From: Stigmatella ashevillena
GTDB lineage: Bacteria; Myxococcota; Myxococcia; Myxococcales; Myxococcaceae
NCBI RefSeq assembly: GCF_028368975.1
Contig: NZ_JAQNDM010000002.1
Span: 7,868,425 to 7,932,424, forward strand
DNA: 64,000 bases
Direction of reading: 5' to 3'
The notes under the pieces: model-generated
What the model was told of the DNA's origin: nothing
The model's input: only the letters and a program-made list of their open reading frames with translations
The model's database searches: none
Shown here: piece by piece, positions 21,016 to 28,949 of the stretch
Layout: the number at the start of each line of letters is the position of its first letter
Numbering within the stretch: the first letter of the stretch is position 1
Program-made: the position numbers and the translations under genes

Positions 21016-21558
21016 CTACCCGCGCCGCGCCCTCCAGGTGTCGCGGTCCTGACCCCAGACCTCGATCGGGGTGGTGTCATACGGCGCGGGCAGCTTCACG
21101 GGGCCTTTCAACTGAGAGCCCAACCGGCGGGCCACTTGCTGGGAGGGCGTGTTCTCCGGTGCGATGCAATGGATGACCTCGTGCCAGCCGAGGTGGTCGA
21201 AAGCCCAGGTGATGGCCGCGGCAGCCGCCTCGGTGGCATAGCCCTGACCCCAGTAGGGGCGCAGCAGGCCCCAACCCACCTCCGTGCTCGGCCAGCCCTC
21301 CGGCCGCCAGGGGCCCACACGGCCAATCCAGAGTCCGCTCTTCTTCTCCACCACGGAGAACATCGAGAAGCCTTGAAGCGCCCACGAGCCGGCCATGGCA
21401 CTCATGGCCCGCCAGGCCAGGGAGCGTGGTTGAACGCCTCCAATGAAGCGCGCGGATTCCGGGTCTCCCGCGAGGGAGATGAAGCCCTCCAGGTCCTCCG
21501 TGGCCGTGGGGCGCAACAACAGGCGGGGGGTCTCAAGGCTGGGGCCGGGAGCAATCAC
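21016..21558 (-). CDS. GNAT-family (RimJ/RimL-like) N-acetyltransferase
   Basis: 180 residues if the GTG at 21558 is used; the longer open frame overlaps the WYL gene and its extra sequence is not protein-like. The start of the fold, LETPRLLLRPTATEDLEGF, is the hallmark of the RimJ/RimL group. The acetyl-CoA loop YWGQGYATEAAAAAITWAF and the C-terminal IAPENTPSQQVARRLG are intact. These enzymes acetylate protein N-termini or small amines. It follows the WYL regulator on the same strand (82 nt gap). No good Shine-Dalgarno is seen, so the exact start is uncertain. Confidence 0.8.
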   Translation of the reverse strand: MIAPGPSLETPRLLLRPTATEDLEGFISLAGDPESARFIGGVQPRSLAWRAMSAMAGSWALQGFSMFSVVEKKSGLWIGRVGPWRPEGWPSTEVGWGLLRPYWGQGYATEAAAAAITWAFDHLGWHEVIHCIAPENTPSQQVARRLGSQLKGPVKLPAPYDTTPIEVWGQDRDTWRARRG

Positions 21559-21640
21559 AGGAAACCAGGGGCAAGGAGGAGGTGGGGCGGCGTTGAACGC
21601 CGCCGTCCCGGAAAGCGTATCAGGTTTGAGGTGGCCGGTT

Positions 21641-22603
21641 TCACGCGGTTCCGTTCGCGGCCCGGGCGAGGCGTTCGGACAGGCGGCGCAGGTGCTCGGC
21701 GAGTTCCTTGGGTTCATGCACCGTGAACTCGAATCCCATCCACCCGAGGTGAAAGGCGAGCGCCTCGAGGCTGTCCCCGCCGGTATGGATGAGGCAGCGC
21801 TCCTCCTCCAGAGATTCGACACGGGCCGCCACACCGGACAGCTGCTCGGAGACGACACGCGCGGGCGCATGCACGGTCACGCGCGCACGGAAGCGGTATG
21901 CATCCGTCGAGACGGCTTGCGAGACGTAGGCGGCCACGTCCTCGGACGGCAACGGACGGGCTTTGAAGGAGCGCCCGGTTCCAAGCTCTGGGCCGATCCG
22001 GTCAACGCGGAACGTCCGCCACGCTTCCCGTTCGAGATCGTACGCGAGGAGGTACCACCGGTAGCTGGTATGAACGAGGCGGTAGGGCTCGACGGAGCGC
22101 ACGCTCGCCGAACCGTCGCGGCCGCCGTAGCCAAACCGGAGCAGCTCGCAGTCGCGGCAGGCGTTCGCGATCACCGCCAGTGCCTCGGCGTTGACCGTGG
22201 GGCCCGCGTCACCGAGCCGCACGCTCACGGCTTGAAGCGCGTTCACCCTGCGCCGGAGCCGCTTGGGAAGCACCTGCTCCAGCTTCCCCAGGGCTCGCAC
22301 CGCGGCCTCCTCCAGGCCCTTCACCGGGCCGGTCGCCGCGATGCGCAGGCCTACCGCGACGGCCACGGCCTCGTCGTCCTCGAGCGGAAGGGGCGGCAGC
22401 TCCTTGCCGGCGCCCAGCTGATAGCCCCCTCCGACGCCCGAGGCCGCATGCACCGGATAACCGAGGGTTCTCAGCCGGTCCACGTCCCGCCGGACGCTGC
22501 GCTCGGTCACCCCCAGTTCGGCCGCCAGATCTCCACCTGCCCAGAAGCGCCGGGACTGCAACAGCGACAGCACCCTGAGCAGCCGGGCAGAGGTCCGGAC
22601 CAT
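21641..22603 (-). CDS. WYL-domain transcriptional regulator (YafY type)
   Basis: 320 residues from the ATG at 22603. The N-terminal winged HTH (VRTSARLLRVLSLLQSRRFW; ELGVTERSVRRDVDRLRTLG) is followed by a WYL domain (RLVHTSYRWYLLAYDLERE with the YRWYLLAYD motif) and a C-terminal WCX-like extension. WYL proteins sense nucleotides or other ligands and often control the divergent gene. Here that is the GFA gene 110 nt away, and I expect this regulator to act in that gap. In-frame upstream codons to 22642 are an alternative start. Confidence 0.88.
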   Translation of the reverse strand: MVRTSARLLRVLSLLQSRRFWAGGDLAAELGVTERSVRRDVDRLRTLGYPVHAASGVGGGYQLGAGKELPPLPLEDDEAVAVAVGLRIAATGPVKGLEEAAVRALGKLEQVLPKRLRRRVNALQAVSVRLGDAGPTVNAEALAVIANACRDCELLRFGYGGRDGSASVRSVEPYRLVHTSYRWYLLAYDLEREAWRTFRVDRIGPELGTGRSFKARPLPSEDVAAYVSQAVSTDAYRFRARVTVHAPARVVSEQLSGVAARVESLEEERCLIHTGGDSLEALAFHLGWMGFEFTVHEPKELAEHLRRLSERLARAANGTA

Positions 22604-22713
22604 GGGAAGGCTCCTCTCATCGCGGACCGAATCTGTCCGCAATCCCTCCTACCTTGTTCTCATCACCTGGGCGAGTCCAAAGGCGTCCCGCCCCCATCCA
22701 GCGAGTGTCCACC

Positions 22714-23190
22714 ATGGGTTCTGTCTCCTCCACGCATCCCTCCCTTCCCACGGGCATCCAGACGTACAAGGGCAGCTGTCCCTGTGGCGCCGTGCGCTTC
22801 GAAGTCGACTTCGAGCCGAGCGCCGGGACGACCCGGTGCAACTGCACCTTCTGCACCAAGAACGCTTGGTGGGGCATCAATGTGAAGCCGGACGCCTTCC
22901 GCCTTCTGTCGGGCGGGGAGGTGCTGCGCGATTACTCGCGCTCGGGGGTTTCGCATACCCAGTTCTGCGGGGTGTGTGGCAGCCGTCCGATCGGGTACGG
23001 CAACATTCCGGAGATGGGTGGGGAGTACCGCTCGGTGAACGCCAACTGTCTGGATGGCACAGACCTCTCTGGCATTCAGGTGGCTTACCTCGATGGACTC
23101 CACGACACCTGGGATCTGCTCGCCGTAGCACCCTATGTGAGTCCGTTCTCCGCTGGGGCGCACCCCGAGTCCCGCGCTCCCCAGTCCTGA
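22714..23190 (+). CDS. GFA-family (glutathione-dependent formaldehyde-activating-like) zinc protein
   Basis: 158 residues. It has the GFA fold's Cys pattern: SCPCGAVRFE (C22, C24), RCNCTFCTKN (C42, C44, C47) and FCGVCGSRPIGYG (C85, C88), binding two zinc ions. Family members add glutathione to formaldehyde or have other unproven roles. It is divergent from the WYL regulator, a recurrent bacterial arrangement. I chose the ATG giving MGSVSS; the upstream in-frame codons are not conserved-looking. A perfect 6-bp inverted repeat (tgaccc, gggtca, 23203-23220) follows the stop and may slow transcription. Confidence 0.85.
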   Translation: MGSVSSTHPSLPTGIQTYKGSCPCGAVRFEVDFEPSAGTTRCNCTFCTKNAWWGINVKPDAFRLLSGGEVLRDYSRSGVSHTQFCGVCGSRPIGYGNIPEMGGEYRSVNANCLDGTDLSGIQVAYLDGLHDTWDLLAVAPYVSPFSAGAHPESRAPQS

Positions 23191-23591
23191 CAAGGAGCGG
23201 ATTGACCCGTGTGTGGGTCACCGAGGTGTTCGGGGGCCTCTCAATGCCATACTCCGAGTACAAGTACGGCGACGGTATCGACGGCTCCAAGGCCGGATAC
23301 CGTCAAAGCGATATCAACGCCGATGAAATGAGGGTGGGTCATTTCGGATGAGCGATGTATCACGGAAATCAGTGGATTCCTTTGAGGTGGTAGCCAAGTT
23401 GCTGTCTCTTCAGCGAATTTTGCGCTGTGGAGCGCGGTAAAATCCAGATAGTCACGTATTGGATCACAGGACGGGACGCCAAGCGCTGGAAGCGCGGGAC
23501 ACTCTGTTCTCTGATCACCCAGGAGAGTAGGGTCTGCTTCTCTTTCGCAAGCCTCCCTCGATGTCTTTTTCCCGGTGAGGCTGGAGTCACC
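23191..23591. other. 401-nt stretch without a confident gene
   Basis: It starts with a small hairpin (23203-23220) after the GFA gene. A 35-codon frame from an ATG at 23244 (MPYSEYKYGDGIDGSK and on, ending at 23351) looks protein-like but lacks a ribosome site and may be a remnant. The part from 23352 to 23591 is lower in GC than the surroundings and probably carries the promoter of the following lipoprotein gene. Confidence 0.45.
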
Positions 23592-25949
23592 ATGGCGACG
23601 AAGTATCCCCTGCTGTTTGTGCTCGCATTGGCTGCCGCTTGTGGGCACAACCATCCATCGAATCATCCTCCCACTGTCGCGGGCGTTAGTGTCTCCACAC
23701 CCGAGGACACTCCGGTCGCCATCACCGTCTCGCCAGAAGATGCGGACGGCGACGCGCTCGAAGTCACATTCGCGTCTCCCAGCAATGGCACACTCACGGG
23801 CACGGGGACGTCGGTGACGTACACGCCCCATGCGAACTTCGCCGGGGAAGAGTCCTTTACGGTTACGGTCTCCGACGGCCATGCGACGGCGACGGCCACC
23901 ATCAAGGTCACGGTTCAACCGGTGAATGACGCCCCGGTGGCGGGCAACGACACGGCAACGACAGACGAGAACGTGCCGCTGACGCTGGCAGCCAGCACCC
24001 TGCTGGCCAACGACGGCGACGTGGAAGGGCAGACGCTGACGATCACCGGCGTGAGCAGCGCGGTCTCCGGCACGGTGGCCCTGGCGGGCACCGACATCCT
24101 CTTCACCCCCACGGCCAACTTCTCGGGCTCGGCCAGCTTTCAGTACACCGTGTCGGATGGAGCGCTCACCGCCATCGCCACGGTGGCCGTGACGGTGAAC
24201 CCGGTGAATGACGCCCCGGTGGCGGGCAACGACACGGCGACAACGGACGAGGACGTGCTGCTGACGCTGGCGGCCAGCACCCTGCTGGCCAACGACACCG
24301 ACGCGGACGGACAGACGCTGACGATCAGCGCCGTGCAGAATCCGAGCAATGGCATGGCCACGCTTTCCGGGACGAACATCACCTTCAGCCCCAACGCCGA
24401 CTTCAACGGAGCGGCGGCCTTTGAATACGTGGCAACGGACGGGCAATCCACCAGCATTGGTCTGGTCACTGTGACGGTGACCCCGGTCAACGACGCGCCC
24501 GTGGCCACCAACGTCACGGTGACGGTGGCCCATAATACCGCCACTGCTATCACCTTGACGGCCACGGACGTGGAGGGTGACGCGCTCACCTTCACCATCT
24601 CTACCCCTCCCGCTCACGGAACGCTGTCCGGGACAGGCGCCAACCGGACCTTCACTCCGGAAGCGAACTTCGGGGGACAGGACAGCTTTACCTTCACGGC
24701 CAGCGATGGCTCGCTGACCTCCAACTTCGCCACGGTCAGCCTCACCATCAAACCGCCCCCCGCTTGTGGCGACGGCACCATCGATCCGAACGAGGTGTGT
24801 GACGACGGGAACCGCACCGCAGGGGACGGCTGCCGCGCGGACTGCCGCGGCCTGGAGGTGTGCGGCGACGGACTGGTGGACAGCACCACGGGCGAGCAGT
24901 GCGATGATGGCAACACAGTCCCCGGAGACGGCTGCAGCGCCTCGTGCCAGCTGGATCCCTTCTCCAACGTCCCGTCGACGATCATCAGCGGGGCATTGAG
25001 CTGCAACACCAACACCTCGAACACGGGGCGCAAGGCGGCGGTGGATGCGCTGGGCCGCTTCTTCGTGGTCATGAACTGCGGTGGCACCGGGTATGTCAGC
25101 GTGAGCCTGGATCGCGGCCAGACCTGGGTAGGGCCCACCTCCCTGGGCATCACTGGCGTGGCGGAGATCGCGATTGAAGGGGGGCCCACGGGAACCGCCT
25201 ACGTGGTGGCCCTCGCCAACCCGGGCAAGGTGATTTTCACCCGGACCCTCGACGCGGGCGCGACCTGGGAGACCCCGCGAGAACTCTCCAATGCGGTCGA
25301 GGCCGAGGTGAGCATGGATTCCCTGGGCAACGCCATCTACATCTCCGTCTCGACGGGGGGTGGGGGGCTGCGCATCCTCCGGAACTCCTCGCGGGGCACG
25401 GGCGATTTCATCGCCACGGATCTGGCCCAGGCCAATAGCTTCCACGACCTGATCGTGGACAAGATCAGCGGAGACGTGTTCTCGGTGAGTGATAACCCGG
25501 CGTTCCACATCCGCCGCAGCAGTGACGGGGGCGCCAGCTTTGGTGCGGAGAGCGCACCGCCTGGGCAGGCCTTCTTCTCGGATTGGACGGGCTCGAACGG
25601 CTTCATCTACGCCGTAGGAACCTTCGGGGACGACAACGTCGATGTCATTCCCGTGTCGGCCCCAGGAACGAGCAGCCAGGTGACCGGCCTGCCCACGGGC
25701 GTCGGTCCTGGCCCTTACCGGAGCATCGACTCTGATGCGCTCGGTAACGGCTATGTCGTCACGCAACTGAGCTCGGGCGCCGTTCAGCTGGACAGAATGC
25801 TCGTCGGGGCCGCCTCGATCGCCGCAACGGACGCCCGGCCCGTCGGTACTGGCACCTACCCAGCGGTCGCGGCGCTTCCCTCGAATACCGGCGCCCTCGT
25901 GTCTTACACGAGTGGCACCAGCGTCTACGGCGCGGTCGTCGTGTACTAA
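23592..25949 (+). CDS. Large surface lipoprotein: Ig/cadherin-like tandem repeats, DUF4215 Cys repeats, beta-propeller-like domain
   Basis: 785 residues from the ATG at 23592; the open frame upstream is not protein-like. The N-terminus is a lipoprotein signal ([14 protein letters not shown]). Four roughly 94-residue beta-sandwich repeats follow, with [16 protein letters not shown] motifs, the calcium-binding-type repeat (tandem-95/cadherin-like) seen in large adhesins. Near residue 395 come two myxobacterial disulfide repeats ([34 protein letters not shown]). The C-terminal 320 residues resemble sialidase-type BNR/beta-propeller blades ([43 protein letters not shown]). Probably an outer-membrane-anchored adhesion or glycan-binding protein. 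Ligand unknown. Confidence 0.85.
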   Translation: MATKYPLLFVLALAAACGHNHPSNHPPTVAGVSVSTPEDTPVAITVSPEDADGDALEVTFASPSNGTLTGTGTSVTYTPHANFAGEESFTVTVSDGHATATATIKVTVQPVNDAPVAGNDTATTDENVPLTLAASTLLANDGDVEGQTLTITGVSSAVSGTVALAGTDILFTPTANFSGSASFQYTVSDGALTAIATVAVTVNPVNDAPVAGNDTATTDEDVLLTLAASTLLANDTDADGQTLTISAVQNPSNGMATLSGTNITFSPNADFNGAAAFEYVATDGQSTSIGLVTVTVTPVNDAPVATNVTVTVAHNTATAITLTATDVEGDALTFTISTPPAHGTLSGTGANRTFTPEANFGGQDSFTFTASDGSLTSNFATVSLTIKPPPACGDGTIDPNEVCDDGNRTAGDGCRADCRGLEVCGDGLVDSTTGEQCDDGNTVPGDGCSASCQLDPFSNVPSTIISGALSCNTNTSNTGRKAAVDALGRFFVVMNCGGTGYVSVSLDRGQTWVGPTSLGITGVAEIAIEGGPTGTAYVVALANPGKVIFTRTLDAGATWETPRELSNAVEAEVSMDSLGNAIYISVSTGGGGLRILRNSSRGTGDFIATDLAQANSFHDLIVDKISGDVFSVSDNPAFHIRRSSDGGASFGAESAPPGQAFFSDWTGSNGFIYAVGTFGDDNVDVIPVSAPGTSSQVTGLPTGVGPGPYRSIDSDALGNGYVVTQLSSGAVQLDRMLVGAASIAATDARPVGTGTYPAVAALPSNTGALVSYTSGTSVYGAVVVY
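23919..24764 (+). repeat. 282-nt (94-codon) tandem repeats inside the surface lipoprotein gene
   Basis: Repeat starts at 23919, 24201 and 24483 are exactly 282 nt apart. The first roughly 95 nt of the first two copies (ccggtgaatgacgccccggt and onward) are nearly identical, differing mostly at third codon positions. This indicates recent duplication or gene conversion, while the third copy has diverged. Confidence 0.85.
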
Positions 25950-25970
25950 ACCTCTCAGGACTCAACCGCA

Positions 25971-25997
25971 CAGCGCTCGCGTTTCAGGCGAGCGCTG
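25971..25997. terminator. Perfect 10-bp hairpin between convergent genes
   Basis: cagcgctcgc, 7-nt loop gtttcag, gcgagcgctg. It sits 21 nt after the surface-lipoprotein stop and 65 nt before the convergent NTF2-like gene's stop. There is no U-tract, so it may be a bidirectional transcription barrier or an mRNA-stabilising 3' structure rather than a classical intrinsic terminator. Confidence 0.45.
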
Positions 25998-26062
25998 CCT
26001 GGCGCGGCAAGTGCTTCGACACGGGCGATGCCATCTCGTGCGGATGACAATGGGCCTGAGCC

Positions 26063-26494
26063 TCACCCCGCGCTCTGGGTTTTGGCGAGTGCAGCCGCCT
26101 GGATGGCCGGGAAACGCTCGCCCATTCGCGCCGCGAGCGCCTGGGCTGCCTTGAGCGGGCGGACCATGACCATGAAGTCGATGATCTTGCCGTGCTCGTT
26201 GAACACCAAGAAGTCGCAGCCGGTGAGGTGGAGCCCGTCGACCTTGGCCTCGAAGACGTAGGCGTGGTGGAGGCCGTCCTGAAGCTCGCGCACGTAATGG
26301 AAGTCCTCGAAGACCTCGATCACCGCCTGCAAGATGGCGCTGGTGACCGCCTTGCCCGGGTAGGGCTTGAATGCGACGGGGCTGTGGAAGACGACGTCGT
26401 CGGCGAGCATCGCCTCGATGGCGTTGATGTCCTTGGCGTCGACTGCTTCTCGGAAAGTGGTCACGTGCCCTCCATACTCAACTTGTTGACTCAT
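26063..26494 (-). CDS. NTF2/SnoaL-like fold protein
   Basis: 143 residues. FREAVDAKDINAIEAMLADDVVFHSPVAF is the standard opening of SnoaL-like proteins, and the cone-shaped alpha+beta fold is supported by alternating strands (YVFEAKVDGLHLTGCDFLVF). The family includes ketosteroid-isomerase-like enzymes and many proteins of unknown role that bind small hydrophobic molecules. There is no signal peptide. A GTG 10 codons downstream, preceded by GGAGGG, is an alternative start. It converges with the surface lipoprotein and is divergent from the small Cys-rich gene. Confidence 0.82.
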   Translation of the reverse strand: MSQQVEYGGHVTTFREAVDAKDINAIEAMLADDVVFHSPVAFKPYPGKAVTSAILQAVIEVFEDFHYVRELQDGLHHAYVFEAKVDGLHLTGCDFLVFNEHGKIIDFMVMVRPLKAAQALAARMGERFPAIQAAALAKTQSAG

Positions 26495-26559
26495 TTGCCA
26501 CCGCTTCCAAGCAAAGCACCCCGCGTCTTGAACTGTGGTCTTCTTCTTCAGAGGTGACC

Positions 26560-26760
26560 ATGTCCCGACTGCTTCTCGTGCCGCTCGCGCTCTGTGTGCT
26601 CTGGTCCGCCTCCGTGGCTCGCGCCGAGTGTTACGCGGATTCGGAGTGCGGCGGTGGCAAATGCCGGAGCGTCAAGTGCACCACCGCTGGCGGTGAGTGC
26701 TACTCGAATTCCGAGTGCCCGGGCGGCAGTTGCCGCAGTGGTCAGTGCACCACTCGGTGA
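26560..26760 (+). CDS. Small secreted Cys-rich protein (two-repeat)
   Basis: 66 residues: a signal peptide (MSRLLLVPLALCVLWSASVARA) and a 44-residue mature part made of two similar repeats, ECYADSECGGGKCRSVKCTT and ECYSNSECPGGSCRSGQCTT. Each repeat has four Cys with spacing C-x5-C-x4-C-x4-C, so a compact disulfide-bonded product is expected, resembling Dickkopf-N-type Cys-rich modules. AGAGG lies five nt before the ATG at 26560; an in-frame GTG sits two codons earlier. It appears monocistronic. Function unknown; it could be a bacteriocin-like, inhibitory or binding peptide. Confidence 0.78.
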   Translation: MSRLLLVPLALCVLWSASVARAECYADSECGGGKCRSVKCTTAGGECYSNSECPGGSCRSGQCTTR

Positions 26761-26964
26761 GCAGTCACCCAGATTTTGGCGGGGCGTGAACGCGATCTCG
26801 GAGTTCGCGCCGTCGAGTCACGATGACGTCTCGTCGCCCCCAGCAGCAGGCTCAGCCGGCCTGTGTGCTGGTTGCGGTGCCGACGGCTGCGCGCGGACAA
26901 GGCTTGGCAAACACCGGGCCGTGCAGTTATGTAGGCACCTACGGTTTTTTTGACGGAGGTGGCG

Positions 26965-27468
26965 ATGGACGCTTCGAGCCCGCGCGGGGGCGCGATGATT
27001 GGCGCACGTCTGCGCAGGCTTTCCGAGCGCATTGATGGTGAAGCGAGCAGCGTCTATCGCGCGCACGGCATCGATTTCGAGCAGCGCTGGTTCGGTGTCC
27101 TCAATCAATTGTCGCTGGGAGGGCCACTCACGGTGAGCCAGTTGGCCGAGCGGCTCGGCATCACCCATGCCTCGGTCAGTCAGACGCGCCAGTCGCTCGA
27201 GAAGGCCGGTCTCGTCAAAGGCGCGGTGACTCCGGGCGATGCTCGCTCGCGGAGCCTGGCGCTGACGGCGCGAGGGCGCGCCCTTGTCGAGCGGTTGAGG
27301 CCGATGTGGAGGGCGTTCGAGGCGGCGGCGCTGGAACTCGACACCGAAGCGGGTGGAGTCGCGGAGGCGCTCGGTCGGCTGGAAGCGGCGCTCGACCGGC
27401 GCTCGCTCGTGGAACGCATCGGCGACCGGTGGGGCGTGCCGGATCGCGATGGCGAGGAGAGCGCATGA
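26965..27468 (+). CDS. MarR-family transcriptional regulator
   Basis: 167 residues, GGAGGT (26955-26960) just before the ATG. The winged helix reads GPLTVSQLAERLGITHASVSQTRQSLEKAGLV, then the wing TPGDARSRSLALTARGRALVERL, with the D-x-R signature of MarR. The stop overlaps the start of the serine hydrolase gene (ATGA), so the two are translationally coupled. It probably regulates this operon in response to a small ligand. Confidence 0.9.
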   Translation: MDASSPRGGAMIGARLRRLSERIDGEASSVYRAHGIDFEQRWFGVLNQLSLGGPLTVSQLAERLGITHASVSQTRQSLEKAGLVKGAVTPGDARSRSLALTARGRALVERLRPMWRAFEAAALELDTEAGGVAEALGRLEAALDRRSLVERIGDRWGVPDRDGEESA

Positions 27469-28847
27469 ACCGGCGCATCTTTCTGGTAGGGGGCTTACTT
27501 GCCCTTTGCCGTCCTGCTTGGGCCGAGCCACGAGGTGCGCTCTCCCCACGGCAGTGGCTCGACCGCTGGTTGGCGGCGTTCAATGCCGACAGCCTCGGTG
27601 TGTATGCCGCCTTCGTGAAGGCGCATGTGCCGACGCTTGTGCCCTATCTCGATGACGATCTTGGTTTGAGGGAGGCGACAGGCGGCTTCCATCTGCTTCG
27701 CGCCGAGGAGGGTGGCCCCGGTGAGATCACGGCGTGGTTTCGCGACCGCAATTGGGACCGGCGGTCGCGCGTCGTCCTCAAAGCGGAGGATGACCGGATT
27801 GGCGACCTGACGTTCCTCGGCGCTGGAGAGAGCGCTCCCGACGTCGCCCGCCTCGGCGAGCGTGCGGCGGTCTCCCTCCTTCGCCAGAAGTTGGAGGCCG
27901 AGGCGGACGCCGGCCGCTTCTCGGGCACGGTCCTTGTGGCGCGGAATGGTCGGCCTCTCTTCCGTTACGCCTCCGGCCTCGCTGACGCATCGCGCAGCGA
28001 GCGCATGCGCGCGGACACGCGCTTCTGCATCGGCTCGATGGGCAAGATGTTCACCGCGGTCGCGACGCTTCAGCTCGTCACCCGAAGCCAGCTGACACTG
28101 TCTGATCCGCTCTCCCGATGGATTCCGGACTATCCGAACACGGAGATGGCGCGCCAGGTCACGGTCGAGCACCTGCTCACGCATACCGGCGGCACCGGTG
28201 ACTTCTTCGGGCCCGATTACGAGGCGAATGCCGCGAGCCTCAAGACGCCCGATGACTTCATACGCCTCTACGGCGCCCGCGCCCCGCTGTTCCCAGCGGG
28301 TTCGCGCTACGGCTACAGCAACTATGGCTTCATTTTGCTCGGCGCGCTGATCGAGCGCGCATCAGGGCAGCGCTGGGACGATTACCTGCGGCGCAATATC
28401 TTCGAACGCGTCGGCATGCCGTCGACCTCGCCGCTGGCGAGCGCGGGAAAAACCGCCATCCCCTACACCGGTGCCTCCGCGACCGGGCTGAAGCCGCTCC
28501 CTTTCTACGTCGGGCTTCCCGCCGGTGGCGGGTATTCGACGGTCGATGACTTGTTGCGCTTCGGACGCGGACTCCGCGCGGGGCGGCTGCTCGATGACCG
28601 TGGCCTGGCGCTGCTCACGGCTGGACGCGTGACCGCGCGCGACAACCGCTGGTCGGCGGGCTTGAAGGTCGCGGAGCGGGGCGGCGCTTCCTTCTACGGC
28701 CACTCAGGCAGCGCACCGGGCGTGAACGGCGACTATGCCTTTTATCCGCGTTCAGGCTACGAGACGATCGTCCTCAGCAACCGTGGCTACCCGAGCGCGT
28801 CGAACGTCGCGGAATACATCGGACTTCGGCTGCCGACTGCCGCCTGA
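27465..28847 (+). CDS. Exported beta-lactamase-family serine hydrolase
   Basis: 460 residues with a signal peptide (RRIFLVGGLLALCRPAWA). Residues 28-125 form a small alpha+beta domain (RQWLDRWLAAFNADSLGVYAAF) like those in front of many serine hydrolases. The catalytic domain has S191-M-G-K194 (SxxK), Y284-S-N286 (YxN) and H413-S-G415 (H/K-x-G), the full set of the class C beta-lactamase/DD-peptidase/EstB family. Such proteins are esterases, peptidases or lactamases in the periplasm. True beta-lactam hydrolysis cannot be inferred. It is coupled to the upstream MarR gene. Confidence 0.9.
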   Translation: MNRRIFLVGGLLALCRPAWAEPRGALSPRQWLDRWLAAFNADSLGVYAAFVKAHVPTLVPYLDDDLGLREATGGFHLLRAEEGGPGEITAWFRDRNWDRRSRVVLKAEDDRIGDLTFLGAGESAPDVARLGERAAVSLLRQKLEAEADAGRFSGTVLVARNGRPLFRYASGLADASRSERMRADTRFCIGSMGKMFTAVATLQLVTRSQLTLSDPLSRWIPDYPNTEMARQVTVEHLLTHTGGTGDFFGPDYEANAASLKTPDDFIRLYGARAPLFPAGSRYGYSNYGFILLGALIERASGQRWDDYLRRNIFERVGMPSTSPLASAGKTAIPYTGASATGLKPLPFYVGLPAGGGYSTVDDLLRFGRGLRAGRLLDDRGLALLTAGRVTARDNRWSAGLKVAERGGASFYGHSGSAPGVNGDYAFYPRSGYETIVLSNRGYPSASNVAEYIGLRLPTAA

Positions 28848-28949
28848 GTGGTGTGGATGCTCAACGAGGTGGGGGTGAGGAGAAAAAATGGGTCATTTCG
28901 TTGAGTGGGGGCAGGCGCGAAACGCGCGCCCCCATCCAAGGAGCAGCCC

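Noticed and set aside
23244-23351. 35-codon frame MPYSEYKYGDGIDGSK and on, as a small gene
   Set aside because: No Shine-Dalgarno and no recognised family; kept only as a possible remnant in the gap description.
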